A stretch of 64,000 bases of DNA, from NCBI GenBank assembly GCA_903819975.1, contig CAIJFI010000009.1, forward strand, positions 1 to 64,000, in the 5' to 3' direction. Source of the stretch: an uncultured Bacteroidota bacterium (GTDB lineage: Bacteria > Bacteroidota > Bacteroidia > Chitinophagales > Chitinophagaceae). Made by a program: the position numbers and the translations under genes. The notes beneath the pieces were generated by a model, which was given only the letters and a program-made list of their open reading frames with translations, was not told the DNA's origin and did no database searches. Below, piece after piece: positions 1-5,996 of the stretch (its first letter is position 1; every line of letters starts with the position of its first letter).

Positions 1-18
1 ATTTTCGCGTCCCAAAAG

Positions 19-89
19 GGTCCTGTGGCCGAGTGGCTAGGCAGAGCTCTGCAAAAGCTTCCACAGCGGTTCGAATCCGCTCGGGACCT
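19..89 (+). tRNA. tRNA-Cys (anticodon GCA)
   Basis: A full cloverleaf folds here. The acceptor stem GGTCCTG pairs with CGGGACC (one G-T pair). The anticodon loop CTGCAAA sits on a 5-bp stem, the T arm is AGCGG/CCGCT around TTCGAAT, and the discriminator is T as in bacterial tRNA-Cys. CCA is not encoded. Any promoter lies at or before the window edge. A terminator hairpin follows directly at 95-126. Confidence 0.95.
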
Positions 90-94
90 CGATA

Positions 95-126
95 TAAAGC
101 CTCTCAACGAAAATTGAGAGGCTTTA
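95..126 (+). terminator. Rho-independent-type hairpin after tRNA-Cys
   Basis: A 13-bp perfect stem (TAAAGCCTCTCAA with its complement) closes a 6-base loop. It is nearly identical to the hairpin after tRNA-Leu at 3854-3887. Only a short T run follows, and its 3' arm is reused as the 5' arm of the next palindrome (121-183), so the two structures exclude each other. Confidence 0.75.
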
Positions 127-392
127 TTCATTTAAGGCAGCGTCACAAGCTTGCTTGTGAAAGCTGGCGAGAATGAATAAAGCACAACAGCAAACAAAGT
201 TTGCTGTTGAAAAGGCTTTGGGTAAACAGAGACGAGAGCGGAAGACAATGCGAAGCATTGGCTATCCGAAAAGGCTTTGGGTAAGACGAGATTACCGTGG
301 CGGATCAACGACGAGCAAAGCGAGGAGTTAATCCAAGTTTGATTTAAGCGGAAGCTAGCGAACGAAGTGAAGCTAGCTATCCAAAAAGGACT
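121..392 (+). repeat. Multi-hairpin intergenic repeat element, copy A
   Basis: This 272-base non-coding stretch is a string of hairpins. (1) 121-132 pairs perfectly with 172-183 (12 bp) around an inner stem 144-150/153-159 with a TT loop. (2) 185-195 pairs with 199-209 (11 bp, AAA loop). (3) CAATGC/GCATTG (246-251/255-260, GAA loop) is framed by CGGA and TCCG. (4) 302-309 pairs with 327-334 (one mismatch) around GAGCAAAGCGAG (313-324). (5) GCTAGC arms (354-359 and 372-377) enclose GAACGAAGTGAA and are framed by GCGGAAG and TATCC. The phrase AAAGGCTTTGGGTAA recurs at two junctions (about 211 and 271). A homologous copy with different but still paired stems lies at 3879-4075. The long minus-strand reading frame here (132-419) is explained by the repeat and is not called as a gene. 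Confidence 0.8.
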
Positions 393-400
393 TATTTTTG
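393..400 (+). promoter_or_regulatory. -7 box (TATTTTTG) four bases before the ATG at 405
   Basis: This is an exact match to the Bacteroidota -7 consensus TAnnTTTG, with only CCCC between it and the start codon. In this phylum transcription starts a few bases after the box, so the mRNA is predicted to be leaderless. The -33 zone falls in the last hairpin of the upstream repeat and has no TTTG. Confidence 0.6.
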
Positions 401-404
401 CCCC

Positions 405-800
405 ATGAAACATTCTCAAACCATCGGAGCATTTCTTTGTTTAGTATTATTCTATTGCACAACACAGCCCTTGGTTATTATAGACAGTCAACATTTAGTA
501 ATCACAGGCTGGAAATCGGTTGGAACTAGTTTTGGCCAACCTGGAAGATTCTTTGCATATATCGGAGGATTATCATTCATACTATTTTTACTACCTTATT
601 TATGGGCAAAGCGTTTTAATGTAGCATTAGGTGCTTTATTAATAGCTTGGGCTTTTAGAAACTTTATGGTTTTATCAGCATGTCAAATGGGGGATTGTCC
701 ACAGAAGCAATGGACCTTATATGCCTGTATTATAATTTCGATAGGTATTTTAATAATGACCTTTTTGCCGAAAATTAATATTTCTAAATCGGAAGCATAA
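405..800 (+). CDS. Small membrane protein of unknown function
   Basis: The product is 131 residues and I do not recognise a family. The sequence shows about four hydrophobic segments: residues 7-25 (could also be an uncleaved signal), about 48-62, 70-90 and 105-122. A short loop holds CQMGDC, two cysteines that could pair in the periplasm. The tail is Lys/Ser-rich. The ATG lies four bases after a perfect -7 box, so the start is well supported. The gene stands alone between a hairpin repeat and a bidirectional terminator shared with rocD. The number and placement of the helices suggest an inner-membrane protein; no enzymatic motif is visible. Confidence 0.75.
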   Translation: MKHSQTIGAFLCLVLFYCTTQPLVIIDSQHLVITGWKSVGTSFGQPGRFFAYIGGLSFILFLLPYLWAKRFNVALGALLIAWAFRNFMVLSACQMGDCPQKQWTLYACIIISIGILIMTFLPKINISKSEA

Positions 801-833
801 AAAAAGCCTCGCAAAAAACTGCGAGGCTTTTTT
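799..833. terminator. Bidirectional terminator between convergent genes
   Basis: AAAAAAGCCTCGCA pairs with TGCGAGGCTTTTTT across a short A-rich loop. The A run on one side and T run on the other let it serve both the 405-800 gene and the convergent rocD. Confidence 0.85.
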
Positions 834-844
834 ATTTATTCTTA

Positions 845-2080
845 TTAAGACAGCTTTTTCAAAGCTGCTCCAATAATCGCAACTGCTTCTTTTATTTGTG
901 CTTCTGTAATAATTAAAGGAGGTGCAAAACGAATTTTATCACCATGCGTTGGCTTTGCTAATAATCCTAAGTCTCTTAAGTGCAAACACAGTTCCCAAGA
1001 AACTTCAGGGTCTTTATGATCAATTACAATTGCATTTAATAATCCACGACCACGTACCAATTTTATTAATGGTGAATTTAATTGTTCTAATTCTTTTCTT
1101 AAAAGTTGACCCATTGCTTCTGCATTCTCTGCCATCTTTTCAGTCTTTAATACTTCTAAGGACTTCATAGCAACAGCACAAGCTAAAGGATTGCCACCAT
1201 AAGTAGAGCCGTGTTCGCCTGGTTTAATTTGCATCATAACAATATTGTCTGCAAGTACTGCAGAGATAGGCAAAGTGCCTCCGCTTAATGCTTTTCCTAA
1301 AATTAAAATATCAGGTCTTACATTTTCATGATCACAAGCTAACATCTTTCCTGTTCTAGCTAATCCTGTTTGAATTTCATCTGCAATAAATAACACATTG
1401 TATTTAGTACATAAATCACGAACACCTTTTAAATAACCATCATCTGGTAAAACAACTCCAGCTTCACCTTGAATAGGTTCTACCATGAATGCTGCAACAT
1501 TAGCATCTTTTAATTCATTTTCTAATGCAGCTAAATCATTGTAAGGCACTAACCCAAACCCTGGCATATAGGGACCAAATCCTTTAAAGCTACTTGGGTC
1601 GGTAGACGATGAAATAGCAGCCAATGTGCGTCCCCAAAAATTTCCTTCGGCAAATATTATTCTAGCTTGATTTTCTGCAATGCCTTTAACATTGTAACCC
1701 CATCTGCGTGCTAATTTTATTGCCGTCTCTCCACCTTCCACACCCGTATTCATTGGCAATACTTTGTCATAGCCAAAATACTTTGTGATATAAGCTTCGT
1801 ATTCTCCTAATAAATTGTTGTGAAATGCACGTGATGTTAAAGTTAATTTAGCAGCTTGTTCTTGTAATGTTTTCACAATTGCAGGATGACAATGGCCTTG
1901 ATTCACTGCAGAATAACCACTTAAAAAATCGAAATATTTTTTTCCGTCTACATCATATAAATAAACGCCTTCTCCTTTTTCTAAAACAACAGGAATAGGG
2001 TGGTAATTATGAGCTCCAAATTGATCTTCTAGTTCCAAATACTTTGCAGCTTTGGCACTAACATCGTGGTTAGTTGACAT
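845..2080 (-). CDS. rocD: Ornithine aminotransferase
   Basis: This is a PLP-dependent class III aminotransferase that converts ornithine and 2-oxoglutarate to glutamate-5-semialdehyde and glutamate, linking arginine/ornithine breakdown to proline and glutamate. At 411 residues it has the usual family length. Visible landmarks are the GVEGGETA segment after residue 112, the [14 protein letters not shown] stretch with Asp234 (contacts the PLP ring nitrogen) and the Schiff-base lysine Lys263 in LGKALSGG. The N-terminal [11 protein letters not shown] segment is typical of OAT rather than acetylornithine aminotransferase. It is cytoplasmic. The gene is monocistronic, converges on 405-800, and has a long AT-rich palindrome 39-72 bases upstream (2119-2152) that could be an operator. 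Confidence 0.95.
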   Translation of the reverse strand: MSTNHDVSAKAAKYLELEDQFGAHNYHPIPVVLEKGEGVYLYDVDGKKYFDFLSGYSAVNQGHCHPAIVKTLQEQAAKLTLTSRAFHNNLLGEYEAYITKYFGYDKVLPMNTGVEGGETAIKLARRWGYNVKGIAENQARIIFAEGNFWGRTLAAISSSTDPSSFKGFGPYMPGFGLVPYNDLAALENELKDANVAAFMVEPIQGEAGVVLPDDGYLKGVRDLCTKYNVLFIADEIQTGLARTGKMLACDHENVRPDILILGKALSGGTLPISAVLADNIVMMQIKPGEHGSTYGGNPLACAVAMKSLEVLKTEKMAENAEAMGQLLRKELEQLNSPLIKLVRGRGLLNAIVIDHKDPEVSWELCLHLRDLGLLAKPTHGDKIRFAPPLIITEAQIKEAVAIIGAALKKLS

Positions 2081-2118
2081 CTTATAAAATTTAATGATCT
2101 AAAGAATTGAGTGAGTTG

Positions 2119-2152
2119 ATACTATCTATTATATATCTAATATGGATAGTAT
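2119..2152. promoter_or_regulatory. Long AT-rich inverted repeat upstream of rocD
   Basis: ATACTATC (2119-2126) is perfectly inverted as GATAGTAT (2145-2152), and TATTA/TAATA nest inside. It lies in the 199-base region between divergent rocD and the glycosyltransferase. A second small inverted repeat, GGTAAT/ATTACC, sits at 2172-2186. Both could be operator sites; no regulator is encoded nearby and no clear -7 box was found for rocD. Confidence 0.35.
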
Positions 2153-2279
2153 AATAAACTTAATGCGCGGTGGTAATGCAATTACCCCAAGGGATGATTG
2201 AGTAAATCTAAGTTCAAAATAAGGATATGCACCATGTTCATGCAACTAAGTTAGCTTTTTCTCTTTAAATTACCGCAAT

Positions 2280-3323
2280 TTGGGCTTACATTCGCAAAAA
2301 CAAATTCGTTTGAAACCTTTTGTATCTATAGTTATTCTGAATTATAATGGGGTTAAATACTTGCAAGAGTTTTTGCCATCCGTTTTGGCTACCCAGTATG
2401 AAAATTACGAAGTAGTAGTTGCGGACAATGGATCAACCGATAATTCTATTTCTTTTCTACAAGCCAATTTCCCTTCAGTTAAATTAATTAGTTCAACAAC
2501 AAATGAAGGATTTGCAGGTGGATATAATTGGGCATTGAAAATGATTCAAGCAGATTATTATGTGTTATTAAATTCCGATGTTGCAGTTACACCAAATTGG
2601 ATTAGTCCAATGGTTGATTTATTGGAACAAGATAAAAACAACGCAGCATGTCAGCCTAAGTTATTGTCTTATAAACAACCAACTTTGTTTGAATATGCAG
2701 GTGCAGCTGGTGGATGGATAGATAGTTTTGGATATCCATTTTCAAGAGGAAGGGTGTTTGATGTTTGTGAGCAAGATGAAAAGCAATATGAAGACAATGC
2801 TGCAATTTTTTGGGCATCGGGTGCAGCAATGATGATTAGGTCAAATATATTTCATGATTTAGGTGGATTTGATGCTCAATTCTTTGCGCATCAGGAGGAG
2901 ATAGATTTATGTTGGCGTATTCAATTAGCAGGGTATAAAATATTTTGTTGTCCATCTGCAATTGTATATCATGTTGGTGCAGGGACATTGCCAAGAGGAG
3001 GGCGTAAAGTATTCTTGAATTTTAGAAATAATTTGATAATGCTTTGTAAGAATTTGCCATTGTCTGAACTTTTATGGAAGTTGCCTTTTAGATTGGCTTT
3101 AGATGCTATTTCGGCATGGAAAGGTTTGTTGAGCGGAGATACTTATTTCTTTACTGCCATTGTTAAGGCTCATTTTGCTCTTTTTGGCTTTATCGTAAGC
3201 GGTAAGATTCATCGTTCAAAAAGTCCTAAAAGCCTTATTTCATTGAAAGGCGTCTATGCTGGATCCTTGGTTTTCCAGTACTTTATAAAAAAGAAGCAAT
3301 TTTTTAAGAAAATTGTTAGTTAA
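2280..3323 (+). CDS. Glycosyltransferase family 2 protein
   Basis: A GT-A fold transferase, 347 residues, resembling the rhamnosyltransferase-like GT2 enzymes that elongate surface polysaccharides. It opens with VSIVILNYNG, has the nucleotide-binding DNGSTD (49-54), a DXD-like NSD (98-100) and the acceptor/catalytic-side EEIDLCWR (206-213). The C-terminal third is hydrophobic and amphipathic, suggesting membrane association. The sugar donor and acceptor cannot be read from the sequence. The start is uncertain: the frame has no ATG near its N-terminus and begins at a TTG (2280); another TTG lies at 2310. It stands alone, followed by a separate small gene with its own promoter. Confidence 0.85.
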   Translation: MGLHSQKQIRLKPFVSIVILNYNGVKYLQEFLPSVLATQYENYEVVVADNGSTDNSISFLQANFPSVKLISSTTNEGFAGGYNWALKMIQADYYVLLNSDVAVTPNWISPMVDLLEQDKNNAACQPKLLSYKQPTLFEYAGAAGGWIDSFGYPFSRGRVFDVCEQDEKQYEDNAAIFWASGAAMMIRSNIFHDLGGFDAQFFAHQEEIDLCWRIQLAGYKIFCCPSAIVYHVGAGTLPRGGRKVFLNFRNNLIMLCKNLPLSELLWKLPFRLALDAISAWKGLLSGDTYFFTAIVKAHFALFGFIVSGKIHRSKSPKSLISLKGVYAGSLVFQYFIKKKQFFKKIVS

Positions 3324-3349
3324 CTGAGCCTTTATTAAGAACTAGTTGC

Positions 3350-3357
3350 TATTTTTG
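3350..3357 (+). promoter_or_regulatory. -7 box TATTTTTG for the 3376 gene
   Basis: Exact TAnnTTTG match, 18 bases before the ATG at 3376. No clear TTTG at the expected -33 distance. Confidence 0.5.
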
Positions 3358-3375
3358 CGACCGTAATTCAACTAT

Positions 3376-3579
3376 ATGTCACAAGATTTAAATCAGCCAG
3401 AAGTTTCTAAAGATATCAACTCAAATTGGGTTACATCTTCTAGATTCTTATTCTACGTATCTGTTTTTGCTATATTGTCATTGGTTTTAGGCAACTGCAC
3501 AAAATTATTTAGCAGTGGTTTTAAGAAGCCTACACCAGAAGTGCAAACAAGCTCTCAGTACAAGCCAGAATATAAATAG
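3376..3579 (+). CDS. Small single-pass membrane protein, unknown function
   Basis: The product is 67 residues: a polar N-terminus, one transmembrane helix (about residues 23-41, ending LVLGNC), then a Lys/Pro/Gln-rich tail. Small proteins of this form are common in Chitinophagaceae, but I cannot assign a family. It starts at an ATG 18 bases after a perfect -7 box and ends just before the tRNA-Gly promoter. Its helix and short soluble tail suggest an accessory subunit or membrane anchor; nothing in the neighbourhood names a partner. Confidence 0.65.
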   Translation: MSQDLNQPEVSKDINSNWVTSSRFLFYVSVFAILSLVLGNCTKLFSSGFKKPTPEVQTSSQYKPEYK

Positions 3580-3587
3580 AAAAAAAT

Positions 3588-3618
3588 TTTGTTGGAGTGC
3601 TTTGAATCCTTATTTTTG
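3588..3618 (+). promoter_or_regulatory. Consensus promoter for tRNA-Gly
   Basis: TTTG (3588-3591), 19 bases, then TATTTTTG (3611-3618) match the Bacteroidota sigma-70-type consensus. The start is expected about 20 bases before the tRNA. The downstream tRNA-Leu has no clear promoter and may depend on this one. Confidence 0.75.
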
Positions 3619-3644
3619 CACTCCTAAAAATAGTTCTTGTACAA

Positions 3645-3717
<73 letters not shown>

Positions 3718-3723
3718 CAAAAT

Positions 3724-3750
3724 CCCGAATCTCGGTTCGGGCTTTTTTTT
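3724..3750 (+). terminator. Terminator after tRNA-Gly
   Basis: CCCGAA/TTCGGG with a 6-base loop and eight Ts after the stem. It is short and may be leaky, since tRNA-Leu 16 bases further on lacks its own obvious promoter. Confidence 0.7.
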
Positions 3751-3766
3751 AAGTCTTTAAATAGAC

Positions 3767-3852
3767 GCCCTGGTGGTGGAACTGGTAGACACGCAGGACT
3801 TAAAATCCTGTGGGCCGCAACGCCCGTGCGGGTTCGATTCCCGCCTGGGGCA
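3767..3852 (+). tRNA. tRNA-Leu (anticodon TAA)
   Basis: An 86-base class II tRNA with a long variable arm. The acceptor is GCCCTGG/CTGGGGC (two G-T pairs), the anticodon loop CTTAAAA is on a CAGGA/TCCTG stem, the T arm is GCGGG/CCCGC, and the discriminator is A. It reads UUA codons, which are frequent in this AT-rich genome. Confidence 0.95.
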
Positions 3853-3853
3853 C

Positions 3854-3887
3854 AAAGCCTCTCAACGAAAGTTGAGAGGCTTTTTTT
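3854..3887 (+). terminator. Terminator after tRNA-Leu
   Basis: A 13-bp perfect stem (3854-3866/3871-3883) closes a GAAA tetraloop and ends in seven Ts. It is almost the same hairpin as the one after tRNA-Cys. The T run is complementary to an A run at 3931-3938, which builds a second, competing hairpin. Confidence 0.85.
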
Positions 3888-4075
3888 ATGCAAGACAACG
3901 ACGAAAGCTTGCTTTCGAAAGTTGGCGAGCATAAAAAAAGCACAACACAAATCAAAGATTTGTGTTGAAAAGGCTTTGGGTAAGACCAATCACATGGGAA
4001 GACGTTTTGAGCAAAGCGAAAAACGGCAGTCCCAAGTGAGGATAGTTTGAAAAGGCTTTGGGTAAGACCACTAAA
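3879..4075 (+). repeat. Multi-hairpin intergenic repeat element, copy B
   Basis: Homologue of the element at 121-392. Its outer stem 3879-3891/3929-3941 (13 bp, perfect) encloses 3902-3908/3911-3917 with the same TT loop. Next is an 11-bp perfect stem 3943-3953/3957-3967 with the same AAA loop, then AAAGGCTTTGGGTAAGA, then CGTTTT/AAAACG (4003-4008/4020-4025) around GAGCAAAGCG, framed by GGGA and TCCC, and a second AAAGGCTTTGGGTAAGA at 4051. Stem sequences differ from copy A at many positions, but both strands of each stem changed together. Minus-strand reading frames across it mirror those in copy A only because of the DNA homology. Confidence 0.8.
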
Positions 4076-4085
4076 CAACTATTTG

Positions 4086-4093
4086 TATCTTAG
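4086..4093 (+). promoter_or_regulatory. Probable -7 box (TATCTTAG) four bases before the ATG at 4098
   Basis: Seven of eight positions match TAnnTTTG, and the four-base gap to the ATG is the same as at 405, 23635 and 43092. A TTTG in the repeat (4057-4060) is 25 bases upstream, longer than usual. Confidence 0.5.
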
Positions 4094-4097
4094 CACC

Positions 4098-5108
4098 ATG
4101 TCTCATTTAAAAGAAAGAACCGAAAAGAATTGCCTAAACTGTGGAACCACCGTAATTGGTCGTTATTGTCAGCATTGCGGTCAAGAAAATGTAGTCGTAA
4201 AAGAAAGTATCTGGCATTTGTTAATGCATTTTATTGAGGACTTGACTCACTTTGATGGCAAGCTTTGGAAAACACTAAAGTTGCTTTTATTTAAGCCAGC
4301 AAGTTTAACAAAGCATTATATGGATGGTAAGCGTGCAACTTATTTACATCCAATAAGAATGTATTTATTTGTATCTGCTGTATTCTTCTTGGTGATATTC
4401 ACGGGTGCTCCTAAAAATTTAAGTGAAGCAAGTGCGTTAGATAAGCATAAAGCGGATTCAAGTGCAGTAGTATCAAAGACAGCAAATTTAAAAAGATTGA
4501 AACTTGATTCTATAAATGAAGAAAATAAAGACTTTCATTTTAGAATTGGATCCGATACATTTAATTATAAAACATTAGCTCAATACGAAGCTGCACAAAA
4601 CAAATTACCAGTTTCAAAAAGAGCTAATTGGTTGGAATCAAAGCTGGCAAAGCAACAGATTTACCTTACTCAAAAATACAAAGACGATAAATTAGAAATC
4701 GGCAAAGCACTAGTTGAGCAGTTTAAACATTATTTCTCTAGGATATTGTATATTTCTCTACCTGTTTTTGCATTCTTTTTATGGATGCTATATCGAAGAA
4801 GTAAAGCGCATTATTTTGTTGATCATTTGATATTTAGTATTCATATCTATTGCGCTTTTTTTATCATCTTATTTGTCGTAACAGTTTTAGATGATGTATA
4901 TGAGTGGATTTTTAATAAGTCGTTTACATTATTAGATGTCTCTGTTGCTTTTATACTTTTATTTTATTTGTATAAATCTCTAAGAAATCATTTTAGACAA
5001 TCTAGGAAAAAAACGATTTTAAAATTTATAATACTTAATGTTTTGACAATGGTGTTAATGGGTTTATTAATGTTCATATTCTTCTTACTTTCTCTTTTTA
5101 ATATTTAA
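4098..5108 (+). CDS. DUF3667 family membrane protein
   Basis: A 336-residue protein with an N-terminal zinc ribbon (Cys12-x2-Cys15 and Cys24-x2-Cys27) followed by a HFDGKLWKTLKLLLFKPA segment and RATYLHPIRMYLF, the signature stretch of DUF3667. It has about five transmembrane helices: one after the RMYLF motif and four in the C-terminal 150 residues. The central region is soluble and Lys-rich. The family's function is unknown. An upstream TTG at 4047 lies inside the repeat element; the ATG at 4098 is preferred because it follows a -7 box and begins just before the zinc ribbon. mazG follows after two bases, so the two are co-transcribed. Confidence 0.85.
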   Translation: MSHLKERTEKNCLNCGTTVIGRYCQHCGQENVVVKESIWHLLMHFIEDLTHFDGKLWKTLKLLLFKPASLTKHYMDGKRATYLHPIRMYLFVSAVFFLVIFTGAPKNLSEASALDKHKADSSAVVSKTANLKRLKLDSINEENKDFHFRIGSDTFNYKTLAQYEAAQNKLPVSKRANWLESKLAKQQIYLTQKYKDDKLEIGKALVEQFKHYFSRILYISLPVFAFFLWMLYRRSKAHYFVDHLIFSIHIYCAFFIILFVVTVLDDVYEWIFNKSFTLLDVSVAFILLFYLYKSLRNHFRQSRKKTILKFIILNVLTMVLMGLLMFIFFLLSLFNI

Positions 5109-5110
5109 TA

Positions 5111-5881
5111 ATGAATCAAGAATTAGTTGCGCAACGTTTTTTGGAATTAGTGGAAATTATGGACACACTTCGTGAAAAATGTCCATGGGATAAAAAACAA
5201 ACCATTCATAGTTTAAGAAGTAATACTATTGAGGAATTGTATGAGCTAGTTGATTCTATCGTAGAAGAGGACTGGGATGGCATTAAAGAAGAGCTAGGAG
5301 ATATTATGTTGCATGTATTGTTCTATGCTAAAATAGGAAACGAGCAGGGTAAATTCACTTTGGATGAAGTAATGGAAGGTATTGCTAAAAAGTTAATTCA
5401 TAGACATCCACATATATACGGAGACGTGAAAGTAGAGAACGATGATGATGTAAAAAGAAATTGGGAACAATTAAAATTACAAGAAGGGAAGGGAGATAAA
5501 ACAATTTTAAGTGGCGTTCCTAATAGTTTGCCAGCTATGGTAAAGGCTTTAAGAATTCAAGAGAAGGTAAAACATGTAGGATTTGAGTGGGAGAATAAGG
5601 AGCAGGTTTGGGATAAGGTAGAAGAAGAAATTGGAGAGTTAAAAGTGGAAATTGAAGCCAATGATCAAGCCAAAATGGAGCAGGAGTTTGGAGATGTATT
5701 ATTTAGTATGATTAACTATGCTCGCTTTTTAAATATAGATCCAGAAACGGCTCTTGAAAAGACAAATAAGAAGTTCAAGCATCGATTTGAGCTAATGGAG
5801 AACTATGCCAAGGCGCATGGCTTAGATTTATCTAAAATGAGCTTAATGGAGAAAGAATCCCTCTGGCAGCAAATGAAATAG
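5111..5881 (+). CDS. mazG: Nucleoside triphosphate pyrophosphohydrolase MazG
   Basis: The enzyme hydrolyses (d)NTPs to NMP and pyrophosphate, clearing aberrant nucleotides. At 256 residues it is the full two-domain form seen in E. coli rather than the short single-domain type. The N-terminal half has the CPWDKKQTIHSL segment, the metal-binding EExxE (Glu41, Glu42, Glu45) and EELGD (60-64). The second half repeats the pattern as VEEEIGELKVEIE and EFGDVLFSMINYARF. It is cytoplasmic. It starts two bases after the DUF3667 stop codon, so it depends on that transcript. Confidence 0.95.
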   Translation: MNQELVAQRFLELVEIMDTLREKCPWDKKQTIHSLRSNTIEELYELVDSIVEEDWDGIKEELGDIMLHVLFYAKIGNEQGKFTLDEVMEGIAKKLIHRHPHIYGDVKVENDDDVKRNWEQLKLQEGKGDKTILSGVPNSLPAMVKALRIQEKVKHVGFEWENKEQVWDKVEEEIGELKVEIEANDQAKMEQEFGDVLFSMINYARFLNIDPETALEKTNKKFKHRFELMENYAKAHGLDLSKMSLMEKESLWQQMK

Positions 5882-5996
5882 TCTAAAAGATGCCAATTTC
5901 AACCATATCTAAAAAATAAATTGTAGTCAAGTATATTAAATTGTTAAAATATCTTATCATTGTGTCATATTGACGTAATGAAATTTTAAACATAAC

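Noticed and set aside
132-419. 95-codon minus-strand frame behind tRNA-Cys
   Set aside because: It shares peptide similarity with a minus-strand frame at 3800-4078 only because both lie in the same hairpin repeat family. The frame is low in plausible domain content and runs through hairpins and a promoter.
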